Shown here: positions 15,716-24,068 of the stretch, piece after piece
Position numbering within the stretch: position 1 is the first letter of the stretch
Layout of the letters: the number at the start of each line of letters is the position of its first letter
From: Bacteriovoracaceae bacterium
GTDB lineage: Bacteria; Bdellovibrionota; Bacteriovoracia; Bacteriovoracales; Bacteriovoracaceae
Reading direction: 5' to 3'
Assembly (NCBI GenBank): GCA_003245675.1
Contig: QKCN01000042.1
Span: forward strand, 1-32,796
DNA: 32,796 nucleotides
Program-made: the position numbers and the translations under genes
The notes under the pieces: model-generated
What the model was told of the DNA's origin: nothing
What the model saw: the letters and a program-made list of their open reading frames with translations, nothing else
The model's database searches: none

Positions 15716-16852
15716 ATGAAACAGATTTTACTAATACATTTAGACAATAATACTAAGGAGTTAGCCCCTCGTTTAACCGAGTTAAAAACTCCGTTTTTAA
15801 ACAAATTTCAGGTAGAGAGAATCAATTTAGAAGAATTTCATGAAGATGATTATTCAAATATTGCTACTATTGTTTTGCTTGCTGAAAAATTTAACAACGA
15901 AATTTTTCAAGATCCAAAGCTTAAGTCTCCACTTTTTCAAAACTTGCCTCTCGTCTTGGCCAGTTTAGAATACGATACAGAAGTAATGACAGAGATACTC
16001 CTGCACAAGCTCTCTAAGGCCCTTATCGTGGATTTAAAAATTGCACCAGCTTTAAAGTCCACTCTTGAATTTTTGGCATCGAGTGTAGATAAAACTCAAC
16101 TTGAAAATTTGCAGCAATACATCTACTCGCTCAAAGAAGACATGGAACAGCAATTTGGAAAAATCAAAAGCCTTCATAACAAGCTTGTTCCCAAACGCTT
16201 TAGAGAATTCAAAAAAATTAAACTGTATTCTAAATACGGAGTTGGCCAAAGTGGAGGAAGTGAGTTCTTTGATATCTTAGAAAAAAACAATAAACTTCTT
16301 TGTTTTTTATCTTCTGCCGATTCCTATCTCAGTTCAGGACCAATTCTAGAGCACTTTAGCTTGCTCTCACAAATGAATTGGACAAACGAAGAAGTCTTGC
16401 GCACTGAAATGCTGAAGATCAATCAAAAAATTCATCAGCTCGACATTAAGAAAAACTCTTTTGAATTATTACTCCTCATCTTTGATCTTAATAGCTTGGA
16501 ATACACCAGCTATAATTTTGGTCGATCTTGTTCTTTAACTAAAAGCTCTCTTTCGATTAACTCAAACAATTACCCCGTCGAGCCAGCCTTTTTTGAAACA
16601 ACCAAAAAAGAGGGTCGCTTAGAAAAGAACGACAAAATAGTATTTCTTTCCCCGGGGTTCAAAAAAGGAAGTCAATCAGAACAAGAATTTGAAAATTTAC
16701 TCAAATCAATTCAGCAAGACCTTTCTCTCGCTCCAAACGAATTGATCAGTGAAATTTTTTCCAAGCTCCCTACAAGTCAAATCGGATTTCTCAATACTGA
16801 CTCCATTTCATTTATTATCGAGGTAACACAAGATGCAATTTATCAAATTTAG
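15716..16852 (+). CDS. Degenerate SpoIIE/RsbU-like phosphatase-domain protein
   Basis: The 378-residue protein starts with an alpha/beta region (1-105) resembling a receiver domain without its acidic pocket, then a helical linker (about 118-150, TQLENLQQYIYSLKEDMEQQ). Residues about 155-375 follow the SpoIIE/PP2C pattern: GVGQSGGSEFFDIL for GGDFYDV, LCFLSSADSYLSSGPILEHF for the DVSGHG region, a strand like LLLLIFDLNSLEYTSYNFG, EKNDKIVFLSPGF for the LxxGDxLxLxTDG motif, and SISFIIEV at the end for DDITLVV. Several metal-binding aspartates appear changed, so I infer a weak or dead phosphatase, perhaps a binding partner. The ribosome binding site is poor. The next gene starts inside its last codons. 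Confidence 0.6.
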   Translation: MKQILLIHLDNNTKELAPRLTELKTPFLNKFQVERINLEEFHEDDYSNIATIVLLAEKFNNEIFQDPKLKSPLFQNLPLVLASLEYDTEVMTEILLHKLSKALIVDLKIAPALKSTLEFLASSVDKTQLENLQQYIYSLKEDMEQQFGKIKSLHNKLVPKRFREFKKIKLYSKYGVGQSGGSEFFDILEKNNKLLCFLSSADSYLSSGPILEHFSLLSQMNWTNEEVLRTEMLKINQKIHQLDIKKNSFELLLLIFDLNSLEYTSYNFGRSCSLTKSSLSINSNNYPVEPAFFETTKKEGRLEKNDKIVFLSPGFKKGSQSEQEFENLLKSIQQDLSLAPNELISEIFSKLPTSQIGFLNTDSISFIIEVTQDAIYQI

Positions 16853-17420
16853 CTTACTAACAATCCTTCTTTCACTCTCTTTTCAAGCTTTCTCTGCATT
16901 TTACGACTCAGAGAATAATGTTGCCCGCTGCTTGAATGCCAATTTTAAAACAGAAGTTGCACATAAAGGCTCTCCCCTTGGACTTCTCGACTATAATTTG
17001 ACGGTTGAGAAAAATGGCTGCCAAATTGAAATTTGGCACAAACAAATCCTCAAAAGCCAATGGAAAATTGATGTTTGTCGCTCACCAATTCATATCAAAA
17101 AAATTAATGGCGCAGTTGAAGTACTAAAAAGAGAAGGATCTTGCTTTGATGCCGGAGAAACAGCAACTCACTTGGCCAAAACCGATTTTTGCCAGAACTA
17201 CTCCAAACTCATTAGTGCAGTACAAGACGACGGGTTAATTTTTGCAGAAGGCGAAAAAGAAGACTTCAATGCTGACCATGGCAAAATATTTTGCGCTTAT
17301 TTTCTAATCATTCAGTATCTAAATTCAGGAAGAATCTATAGCCGCTACGAATACTCAGATCATCCTACTGCACAAGAACTTCCCTCGACGCCTGAGCAGG
17401 TGACTCCAGAACAAAAATAA
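16833..17420 (+). CDS. Secreted protein of unknown function
   Basis: The 195-residue protein begins with a clear signal peptide (FSLLTILLSLSFQAFSA, cleavage near residue 22). The mature part has six cysteines (RCLNAN, NGCQIE, DVCRSP, GSCFDA, DFCQNY, FCAYFL), even in number as in periplasmic proteins with disulfides. The tail is Pro/Glu-rich (STPEQVTPEQK). No family is recognised. It overlaps the end of the SpoIIE-like gene by 20 bases, so both are probably translated from one message, ended by the terminator at 17435. Confidence 0.75.
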   Translation: MQFIKFSLLTILLSLSFQAFSAFYDSENNVARCLNANFKTEVAHKGSPLGLLDYNLTVEKNGCQIEIWHKQILKSQWKIDVCRSPIHIKKINGAVEVLKREGSCFDAGETATHLAKTDFCQNYSKLISAVQDDGLIFAEGEKEDFNADHGKIFCAYFLIIQYLNSGRIYSRYEYSDHPTAQELPSTPEQVTPEQK

Positions 17421-17434
17421 AATAGTTTTTAAAT

Positions 17435-17465
17435 AAAAAAGGGAGGCTAAAAGCCTCCCTTTTTT
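17435..17465. terminator. Bidirectional rho-independent terminator
   Basis: AAAAAAGGGAGGCT (17435-17448) pairs perfectly with AGCCTCCCTTTTTT (17452-17465) around an AAA loop. T-tracts exist for both strands. It serves the secreted-protein gene on the plus strand and the outer-membrane barrel gene on the minus strand. Confidence 0.95.
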
Positions 17466-17486
17466 ATTTATAATTTATATCTCTGA

Positions 17487-18143
17487 TCAAAACGTATACA
17501 TCACCAACATCATCAATTTAAAATATGAGCCCTCAACATCTGGTCCATAGTCTTGCTTAACATCAAAAGGATTATGGTATTGTCCCAAGACACCAACAAC
17601 GACTCTGCGATTTAAACGCAGATCAACTCCGCCCCCAAGGTTATAGCCAAAAACAGCCTTTCCAATTGACTCTGTTGCTTCTCCATCCAACTGTCGCGTA
17701 ATCTTTGGATAATAAAAACCAAGACCACCAACAACATAAGGAGCAAAAGAATCATATTGGAAAATCTTCCCTTTAATTCCAAAAGTACTTCCAAGAAGTT
17801 TTACTTTATCATCTCGAAATTTATGTTCTGACCAGTGCAGCCCTAACAGCAGATCAAAGGAATAACTTGCGCTGTAGGTATAAAGACCTTCTACTGTAAT
17901 TTTGTTATCCCCATGCTCTTCAAAATCACCAAGTAAAAAGGTTTGGCCAATACCAATTCCAATAGAGTGAACATTGATCATGCCAGGAATAAGGCGATTC
18001 GGAGAAATAATAGGCGTAACTTCTTTTTCTTCTTGCTCCAATTTCTCTTTGGCATTTCTTTTCTTTGCCTGAGCGAGAGCTTCTCCTCCCACCAAAAAGG
18101 TCACAAGCAAACAAACCAATAATTGCATTAATGGTTTTTTCAT
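17487..18143 (-). CDS. Outer-membrane beta-barrel protein
   Basis: A signal peptide (LLVCLLVTFLVGGEALAQA, cleavage about residue 26) precedes a charged Lys/Glu stretch and a barrel of about 170 residues. Alternating strands such as INVHSIGIGIGQTFLLG, FAPYVVGGLGFYYPKI and RRVVVGVLGQYHNP, with a final KLMMLVMYTF, fit an eight-stranded outer-membrane barrel of the OmpA/OmpW sort. Phe is the last residue, as the BAM signal requires. GGGGAGGAAC gives a strong ribosome binding site. The leader holds a hairpin with GGA in its loop. The substrate or role is unknown. Confidence 0.82.
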   Translation of the reverse strand: MKKPLMQLLVCLLVTFLVGGEALAQAKKRNAKEKLEQEEKEVTPIISPNRLIPGMINVHSIGIGIGQTFLLGDFEEHGDNKITVEGLYTYSASYSFDLLLGLHWSEHKFRDDKVKLLGSTFGIKGKIFQYDSFAPYVVGGLGFYYPKITRQLDGEATESIGKAVFGYNLGGGVDLRLNRRVVVGVLGQYHNPFDVKQDYGPDVEGSYFKLMMLVMYTF

Positions 18144-18168
18144 AAAGAGTTCCTCCCCAACAACAATT

Positions 18169-18181
18169 GCGCATCCAGCGC
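18169..18181 (-). promoter_or_regulatory. GGA-loop hairpin in the leader of the barrel gene
   Basis: On the minus strand GCGC-TGGAT-GCGC forms a four-pair all-GC hairpin that shows GGA in a five-base loop. It is 26 bases before the barrel gene ATG and close to the ribosome binding site, which also contains AGGA. A hairpin-loop GGA plus one at the ribosome binding site is the usual layout of a CsrA-repressed leader. The stem is short. Confidence 0.3.
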
Positions 18182-18244
18182 TTATTCACAGGACACGATG
18201 TATACAGGCATGAACAGGAGCGCTTGCCTGCCCATCGGCATACC

Positions 18245-18257
18245 GTACATCCTGTAC
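18245..18257 (-). promoter_or_regulatory. GTAC-AGGAT-GTAC palindrome upstream of the barrel gene
   Basis: On the minus strand this reads GTACAGGATGTAC, close to the known CsrA selection consensus (RUACARGGAUGU), with AGGAT in the loop of a four-pair stem. It lies directly after the terminator of the PhaR-like gene, and I see no promoter that would transcribe it, so it may be a DNA operator instead. GTAC is self-complementary, so both strands can fold. Confidence 0.25.
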
Positions 18258-18261
18258 ATAA

Positions 18262-18293
18262 AAAAAAGCCCCTTCGACAGAAGGGGCTTTTTT
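18262..18293. terminator. Bidirectional rho-independent terminator
   Basis: AAAAAAGCCCCTTC (18262-18275) and GAAGGGGCTTTTTT (18280-18293) pair over the loop GACA, with T-tracts on both sides. It ends the PhaR-like gene on the minus strand. The plus strand has no clear gene to end here. Confidence 0.92.
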
Positions 18294-18314
18294 ACTTTCT
18301 ATCTTACTTTAAAT

Positions 18315-18710
18315 TTAGTTCAAAGTATTAGAAGTTTCAAGATTGGAAGTGTTCTCAACCTGATTAAAAGGAGTGAATACTTCTTCTTGAGTTGCTTGAG
18401 TGGTTTCTGAACCAAAAGCAAGCTTGTTTTCCAAAGAGCGGATATAACCTGTTAAAGTTCCCTCTGTTGAACGGATCACTCTTTTAAGAAGATCTGTTTC
18501 TGAAGCGCCGACTGACTTTCTTTCTTGATCGAAAAGCAACTGAATCTGAGTCATATAAGTGATATCGTTTTTAGTTTTGTTATCAATTACCTGAATCTCA
18601 TGCCCTTCTCTGATGATCTGAGCAATTTCTTCCAAAGTCACATAACAGCTCTGAAAAGTGTCGTACAATTTTCGGTTTTGATACCTTTTAATGATTCTTA
18701 CATCTTTCAT
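18315..18710 (-). CDS. PhaR-like polyhydroxyalkanoate regulator domain protein
   Basis: From the ATG at 18710 the protein has 131 residues; an upstream start at 18743 is open but lacks a ribosome binding site, while AGGGG precedes the chosen one. Residues 1-60 match the PHB/PHA accumulation regulator DNA-binding domain: IIKRYQNRKLYDTFQSCYVTLEEIAQIIREG then IQVIDNKTKNDIT, against the family IKRYPNRRLYDT...VTLEDVA. PhaR represses phasin genes and binds the polyester. No polyester synthase or phasin gene is in the window, so it may control something else here. The C-terminal 60 residues are Gln/Glu/Thr-rich and low in complexity. Confidence 0.88.
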   Translation of the reverse strand: MKDVRIIKRYQNRKLYDTFQSCYVTLEEIAQIIREGHEIQVIDNKTKNDITYMTQIQLLFDQERKSVGASETDLLKRVIRSTEGTLTGYIRSLENKLAFGSETTQATQEEVFTPFNQVENTSNLETSNTLN

Positions 18711-19070
18711 GAGACAACCCCTATTCTTAAGACTGACTCTCAAATAATTTTGAGAAATTCGTTTCCTTACTAACTCTTACTTTTTTAATAACTCGCAGCA
18801 ACTTCTGCAAGCACCCACCTTCTACCTGATTTCCCCTATTACTGTCAACCCACATCGTCAAAAAAAAATATATTTTGTCCCATCATAATAAAAATTGAGT
18901 ATTTTTTTCATGTTAGCCTCTTGCGTCATGAAATCCGAAAATAAAATAAGTTTATTTGGGCGCCTAAAGGGACGAGGGAAAAAGGGGCCATATCCATAAT
19001 TTACTTAAAGCTTAAATCAAATATACCGACGAGGAGTTGAAGGCCCTTCTTAAATACTAAAGGAATAGTA
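18711..19070. other. Divergent intergenic region between the PhaR-like and TPR genes
   Basis: No convincing gene is seen. On the minus strand TTGACA (18843-18848 on the plus strand as TGTCAA) is a perfect -35 box, with a weak -10 about 17-18 bases on, giving a long leader for the PhaR-like gene. On the plus strand a G-rich purine run (about 18958-18987) and the small palindrome GAAGGCCCTTC (about 19037-19047) precede the TPR gene. I see no match to a known riboswitch. Confidence 0.4.
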
Positions 19071-20912
19071 ATGAAATTTCAGCCCTCTATCATTATCACT
19101 ACTCTACTCTTTCTCAGCATTGCCTGCTCGCATCTTTCGCAAGAAAAGAAAGAATTAGCGGCTCAAGAAACGACTCTAACGCCAGAACAATACTTGGCCC
19201 AATTGAGTACAGAGTTAGATAAAGCCCATAGCGAAGCCAAAAAGACAGGGGAAAAGTCAGTTCTATTTTTAGCTCGAGACCTTTATCTAAAAGGCTCTTA
19301 TGCCGCTAGCCACGGTGATTTACAAACATCTTCTTTTCTCTTTAGCTACCTCCACAAAATTATGCCCCAAGATATGTTCCTGACTAAACGATATGCATTG
19401 GAATTAATTAAACTAGGAAAGTTTGAAGAAGCAGAAAAACCTTTGGCAGAAGTGTATAAAAAAGGGCCCAAAGATGAGCAGGTCGCTCTTTTAATGGCCG
19501 GAATTTATTCTACAAATGAACAAGCTCCAAGAGCGGAAAAAATATACGCTGACTTATTAAAGACGACAGACAATCGCGAAGAAGTCTGCATCTACTATGC
19601 AAGACTGCTCAGCTCTCAACAAAAAAACAAGAAAGCATTTAAAGTCCTCGATCAGTGTCAGAAAAAAGATTCTAAAAATGGAATCTATTCGTACTACAAA
19701 GGGAAAATTCGCCTCAGCCAAAATCAAGTTGAAAAAGCAATGATCCATTTCCAAAAATCATTGAAAATAGATCCTGTTTTTTACCAATCGGCCCTGGCCC
19801 TAGGAATCATTTACGAAGAGAAAGAAGAATGGCAAAAAAGTATTGATATCTATAAATCTTTTTTAAAGAAGAACCCTGAAAATACTTTTATCTTAGAGCG
19901 CTTGGTGACGACCTATTTTCTCACGCAAGACTTAACAGAAGTAACTCCCTACATTGAAAGACTGGTAGAGCTCAATGCTGGTGACCTCAATACCAAAATG
20001 AAATTAGGAATTCTCTATACTGAGAATAAAGAATACCAAAAAGCAATTGCCATATTCAAAGATATTTTGAAAGAGCTACCATCAGCTGATAAGGTTCGTT
20101 ATTATCTGGGGGCCCTTTATCAAGAGCAAGGAAACTTTGAAGATGCGGTCAGTTCTTATCAATCAGTTCCTACAAGTAGCTCTCTTTATCCAGATGCGAT
20201 CTTGCAACTTGCAAATATTTTCTCTGTTGAAGCGGCAAAAGATAAAAGTAAAGAATCAGCCTTTTTTCACTTTTTGGATGAACATCTAAATGGAAAAGAG
20301 CAGCCAGAGACTCTTCCCATTGTTCAACTTTCAATGGTCAAGGCGTCATTTCTAGATGAGAAAAATAGAAGCAGAGAAGCAATCTCGACCTTAGAAAACT
20401 TTAAGGGACACAAAGATTTCTCTGAATCACACAAGTACTACCTCGCTTCACTCTATGAAAAAGAGAAACGCTTTTCAGATAGCCAAGACCTATTGTGGGA
20501 AATTCTAAAGCAAAATCCTCAAAATGCTCATGCCTGGAATTTCTTGGGCTATTCAATGCTTGAACGCAATGAGGATCTCGAAAAGTCGTTAGAATACATC
20601 CAAAAAGCTGTTCAATTGGCACCTAAAGACGGATATATCAGAGATTCTCTTGGCTGGTTTTATTACAAAAGAGGCAACTATCAAAAGGCCCTAGAAGAGC
20701 TAGAAACGGCACGTAAATTGGTAAATGATGACCCAACTATCGCAACACATCTTGGAATTATTTATCATAAAATCAACCGCAATGATCAGGCTAAAAAATT
20801 CTTTCTTGAAGCTCTGAAGTATGGAGAAACAGAGACAGATAGAGACGAAATCTATCAACATCTCAAGACTCTAGAAAACATAAGACTTCCTGCATCGGAG
20901 CCTGTAAAATAA
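19071..20912 (+). CDS. TPR-repeat lipoprotein
   Basis: The 613-residue protein has a lipoprotein signal (IIITTLLFLSIAC, lipidated Cys19), then tetratricopeptide repeats across nearly the whole chain, for example YYKGKIRLSQNQVEKAMIHF, ALALGIIYEEKEEWQKSIDIY, AWNFLGYSMLERNEDLEKSL and DSLGWFYYKRGNYQKALEEL. TPR solenoids bind other proteins, so it is likely an envelope scaffold or assembly factor. Ser after Cys, with no Asp at +2, suggests outer-membrane sorting if E. coli rules hold. AAAGGAAT precedes the ATG. A second lipoprotein gene begins four bases after the stop, implying a joint role. Confidence 0.9.
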   Translation: MKFQPSIIITTLLFLSIACSHLSQEKKELAAQETTLTPEQYLAQLSTELDKAHSEAKKTGEKSVLFLARDLYLKGSYAASHGDLQTSSFLFSYLHKIMPQDMFLTKRYALELIKLGKFEEAEKPLAEVYKKGPKDEQVALLMAGIYSTNEQAPRAEKIYADLLKTTDNREEVCIYYARLLSSQQKNKKAFKVLDQCQKKDSKNGIYSYYKGKIRLSQNQVEKAMIHFQKSLKIDPVFYQSALALGIIYEEKEEWQKSIDIYKSFLKKNPENTFILERLVTTYFLTQDLTEVTPYIERLVELNAGDLNTKMKLGILYTENKEYQKAIAIFKDILKELPSADKVRYYLGALYQEQGNFEDAVSSYQSVPTSSSLYPDAILQLANIFSVEAAKDKSKESAFFHFLDEHLNGKEQPETLPIVQLSMVKASFLDEKNRSREAISTLENFKGHKDFSESHKYYLASLYEKEKRFSDSQDLLWEILKQNPQNAHAWNFLGYSMLERNEDLEKSLEYIQKAVQLAPKDGYIRDSLGWFYYKRGNYQKALEELETARKLVNDDPTIATHLGIIYHKINRNDQAKKFFLEALKYGETETDRDEIYQHLKTLENIRLPASEPVK

Positions 20913-20916
20913 GAGA

Positions 20917-21600
20917 ATGTTAAAAAACGCTCTTTTCTTATTATCGATCTGTTCATTTTTAGCGGCGTGCTCAAGCACACCGCTGAAAAAAGAAATGCAT
21001 TCTCTTGAAGAAAAATTTCTAAAAAAACAGGAAAGCTCAGCAGAAATTCGCAAGGCACTTGCCCCACTTTGCCTTAATGGAATAGGGAAAGGTCGAATCA
21101 TTTTTAGAGGCGGAGACCGCCTGCACTTCACTTTTGAAAGTAAACATTCAACTAAAGATGCCAAGCTACTGCTTTCTGTTGATATTCCCTTTCATGGTGA
21201 AGAATTACTTATTCTAAATTACGACCGCCAAGTCCGCCTGTCGGGAACAATTTCCAAACTACTGGAAGCACAACCACTTGCTCTTAAACAGAAAATAAAA
21301 ACATTAGCGCAACTCTTTGCCACTATCTTAAAATTTCAAAAAGATTTAAAGGCCAATCCTCAAAAATGTTATGCACAACATAAAGTAGACAGAGATACCT
21401 TGGGCGGTCAATGTGGCAGTCAGCAATGGCGATTTTCGGATGAAAAGCTAACTCTAATCAACCAAAACTCCTTCGGCGAGCTGCAATTTTATGGCTCACA
21501 AAAAAATGATCTCTTCGAAATGCTCAATTTTAAAATGCAGTATCAAGATAATAAAAATAATTTTGAACTATCTCTACTCTTCCAAGAGTGCGAAAAATAA
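20917..21600 (+). CDS. Lipoprotein of unknown function (LolB-like features)
   Basis: The 227-residue protein has a lipoprotein signal LLSICSFLAAC with lipidated Cys18. The mature part has alternating strands, for example RIIFRGGDRLHFTFESK, AKLLLSVDIPFHGEELLILNY and LTLINQNSFGELQFYG, as expected for a half-barrel of the LolA/LolB kind. That fold is inferred from the pattern only. Four cysteines (LCLNG, KCYAQ, QCGSQ, FQECE) may form disulfides. It follows the TPR lipoprotein by four bases on the same transcript. The opposing symporter gene ends two bases past its stop. Confidence 0.72.
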   Translation: MLKNALFLLSICSFLAACSSTPLKKEMHSLEEKFLKKQESSAEIRKALAPLCLNGIGKGRIIFRGGDRLHFTFESKHSTKDAKLLLSVDIPFHGEELLILNYDRQVRLSGTISKLLEAQPLALKQKIKTLAQLFATILKFQKDLKANPQKCYAQHKVDRDTLGGQCGSQQWRFSDEKLTLINQNSFGELQFYGSQKNDLFEMLNFKMQYQDNKNNFELSLLFQECEK

Positions 21601-21602
21601 AA

Positions 21603-23000
21603 TCAGCAATCCTTTTGGCGACCTATCTCTCTTCTTTTAAATAAGAACAATACCAATAAGACAATAAAGGGTGAAACCACAGGATTTAATAACCAGCTAT
21701 TTTTGGCAATAAGCTGAGACCAAAAACAAAAACCAAAAGAGAGAGCAGACGATATAACGATAGGATATAATTCAAATGAAAATATAGATCGCCACTCAAA
21801 TGCCGCGACAAAAATGGCCAACAAAATTCCTGACACCCAAGAAGCAGTTTGCAATCCCAAAAGATATAAACTATTGGATGACTGGGCCCAAAAAGCAACA
21901 ATGAGTAAAAAGAGAAGCAATAAAAAAGAAGTGACAAACATACGAAAACGACTAACTCTCACTTTATTTAAAAGATCGATCCAAATACAAGAATTCAGCG
22001 CATTCAAAGTCGAATCAATAGTACTCATAGTCGCGGCCATAATGGCGATTAGAAAAAAAGAACTCAACCAAGCAGGGAAAAATTCAGCAATAAAAAACAT
22101 AAAAACGCGATCAGGTGACTGGCTAAAATTTTGCTGCATCAACTGCGCAAATCCCGCCAACAAACTACCAATACTCAAAAAGAGAAGACCAACCCCAAGA
22201 GAAATAAAGGCTGAAACAACAATCGCTTTTTGTGATTCTTTCCGACTCGTTCCAGCAAAAATTCGCTGGGCCATATCTTGATCGGCCCAATGAGTTGATA
22301 GATCAAAGAAAAATCCACCAATCAATCCAAGAGTAAAATCGACAGAATTTAAATTGCCCCAAATATCACTCCCGCCCAACTGCCATAAACTGGTCCAAGA
22401 ACGACCTGATAAATGTGGAATATAAAAGTGTGCCAAGATACCTGCAATAACAAAAATAAAAAACTGTAAGACATCGGTTTTAACGACAGTTCGAAAGCCC
22501 CCCAATTGAGTGTAGGCGAAAGTCGCGAGCAAAATGAGCGCAAGTGATGAAAATAAAGAAATTTCCCAAAGCTGAGAAAGCAACAAAGCTCCCGCCAGCA
22601 ACTTGACTCCAACGGAAAAAATTTTAAAAACAGCAAAAAGAATGACAAGTGCTTTTTTAGAATGCTCATTGTCGTGAGCAAAGGCAGTTTTAAAAATACT
22701 CAACTCTTTTCCATAAATATGCTTCACTAAAAATAAAGCAATAAAAATGCGCGCCCCAACGGCCCCTAAATACATCGACACAATTGAGTACTGCTGCCCA
22801 AGGCCGAGGCTGGGTAAGCTGAGCAAAGTTAATGCAGAAACCTCTGTTGCGACTATAGATAGAGACAAAGGCAAAAAAGAAAATCCCCTCTCGCCCAAAA
22901 ACTCAGATTTGACTATATTCCTTAAGCCTCCTCTTTTTTCCCAAAAAAGAAGCACGGCCAATAGGGCCAAGTAGCTGAAAACATAAAGCATTTCATTCAT
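21603..23000 (-). CDS. Sodium:solute symporter family protein
   Basis: The 465-residue protein has about 12-13 membrane helices and SSS-family motifs: SIVATEVSALTLLSLPSLG near the N-terminus, QLGGFRTVVKTDVLQFFIFV in the middle, and IAIMAATMSTIDSTLNALNSC for the sodium site helix. SSS proteins use the sodium gradient to import sugars, amino acids, proline, pantothenate or similar solutes; the substrate here cannot be told. The N-terminus resembles that of the symporter starting at 32410 (SIVATEISAATFIGLPAVG). A basic C-terminal end (FKRREIGRQKDC) follows the last helix. Confidence 0.9.
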   Translation of the reverse strand: MNEMLYVFSYLALLAVLLFWEKRGGLRNIVKSEFLGERGFSFLPLSLSIVATEVSALTLLSLPSLGLGQQYSIVSMYLGAVGARIFIALFLVKHIYGKELSIFKTAFAHDNEHSKKALVILFAVFKIFSVGVKLLAGALLLSQLWEISLFSSLALILLATFAYTQLGGFRTVVKTDVLQFFIFVIAGILAHFYIPHLSGRSWTSLWQLGGSDIWGNLNSVDFTLGLIGGFFFDLSTHWADQDMAQRIFAGTSRKESQKAIVVSAFISLGVGLLFLSIGSLLAGFAQLMQQNFSQSPDRVFMFFIAEFFPAWLSSFFLIAIMAATMSTIDSTLNALNSCIWIDLLNKVRVSRFRMFVTSFLLLLFLLIVAFWAQSSNSLYLLGLQTASWVSGILLAIFVAAFEWRSIFSFELYPIVISSALSFGFCFWSQLIAKNSWLLNPVVSPFIVLLVLFLFKRREIGRQKDC

Positions 23001-23103
23001 AGAACCTTCATCGTTGCTGACTGCATTTCTCTAAGAGGTTTTAGGGTAAAACCCTAATAAAATCAAGCTATTTAGCCGATAAGAACATGGAGGAGGTAGT
23101 ATT

Positions 23104-24066
23104 TTGAGCGAAGAAATGCAATCGACCTTAGAGGGTCTTGACTCCATTTCTCTTGATGAACTCGCGCAGTATATTCTAGCGCCGGGGCCGATTTATCTTT
23201 TCTTACCAAAAAACAAAACAAAAATTCTTCTTTTTCAAACTGGCCAATTTATTGAACAACAAAAAATTGAAGACCTCAAAGCAAAAGACATTTGGAATTT
23301 GTACTATCGCCAAGAAATTAATACTTCACTAATTTCTCAAGGCAAGGAACTCATTGCGGCAATCCATCAAGCACGTCTTGAAAGTGAAAAAATAAAGGCT
23401 AAAGATCATTTTATCTTTTGGATTCAAGAACATTTTTTAAACCAAACCAGTAATACCAGCAATCTGGACTTTTTACAAATCATGCTCTCCTTTAACACGC
23501 TGCCACTATCAGTAATACAACATGTGCAAAATAAATCTCTTTTATTATTTCAACGCAATATGCTGGCAGCAAGCTTAGCCTGCCTCTTTAGTCTCAAAGT
23601 AAATCTCTTAGATCAAAGTCATTTGCAAAAAATATTTTCGCTAAGTTTTTGTTTTGAATTTAATTACTGGGATTCCACCAATGACTTCAAACTCTTAACT
23701 CAACTCGAAAATAGACGTCTATCAGGGCTTCCTTCTCCCAGCTTACGGCCCAAGCCAAATGAACAAATCTATAAGATGTTGAAGCTTGATCAACTAGAAA
23801 TCCAACTGCGTCAATTACTAAAAGTACACCAACATTATGAACATTTTCATCAGTTCTCTCTTTTGGAAAAGATCATTAGCGCGGCCCATACCCTAGTCCC
23901 TTATGGCTACATTAATCTTCACAAAAGCTCCCTCGCCATGTTGAAGCAAATGGCAAATTTACAACACATGCAAAACCCTCTAAAGAGCTTTCTCAAAGAT
24001 TTAATGGAAGACTGGGGAGGAAGCGCTGGCGAATCAGTTACTGATGAAAAACGAGAGGCTGCATAG
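23104..24066 (+). CDS. Unknown protein with an N-terminal domain like those of HD-GYP proteins
   Basis: GGAGGAGG seven bases before a TTG at 23104 fixes an unusual start; the ATG four codons later is too far from it. The 320-residue protein begins with a domain (about 17-75) reading ILAPGPIYLFLPKNKTKIL, then GQFIE and KAKDIWNLYYRQE. The pattern of sensor-like strands followed by 'L..K....LY.R' recalls the N-terminal domain in some HD-GYP proteins. The rest is helical and His-rich (KVHQHYEHFHQFSLLEK) but I find no HD or GYP motif. It starts 103 bases after the divergent symporter start and two bases lie between it and the 913-residue gene, so the two are a unit. Confidence 0.75.
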   Translation: MSEEMQSTLEGLDSISLDELAQYILAPGPIYLFLPKNKTKILLFQTGQFIEQQKIEDLKAKDIWNLYYRQEINTSLISQGKELIAAIHQARLESEKIKAKDHFIFWIQEHFLNQTSNTSNLDFLQIMLSFNTLPLSVIQHVQNKSLLLFQRNMLAASLACLFSLKVNLLDQSHLQKIFSLSFCFEFNYWDSTNDFKLLTQLENRRLSGLPSPSLRPKPNEQIYKMLKLDQLEIQLRQLLKVHQHYEHFHQFSLLEKIISAAHTLVPYGYINLHKSSLAMLKQMANLQHMQNPLKSFLKDLMEDWGGSAGESVTDEKREAA

Positions 24067-24068
24067 CC

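Noticed and set aside
18198-18410. 70-codon plus-strand frame over the PhaR-like terminator
   Set aside because: It reads through a strong terminator hairpin and into the antisense of the PhaR-like gene, with no recognisable protein features.
18940-18990. Cyclic-di-GMP (GEMM-I) riboswitch ahead of the TPR lipoprotein
   Set aside because: The GGGACG fragment looked suggestive, but the required ACGCAAAGCC and GGCAAACC elements are missing.
18928-18999. A 23-codon frame starting MKSENKISLFGRLKGRG
   Set aside because: It has no ribosome binding site and sits in a purine-rich leader. Length and composition are not enough to call a gene.
21814-22281. 155-codon plus-strand frame antisense to the symporter
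   Set aside because: It is Lys-rich and lacks a domain or ribosome binding site. The opposite frame encodes a clear multi-helix transporter.
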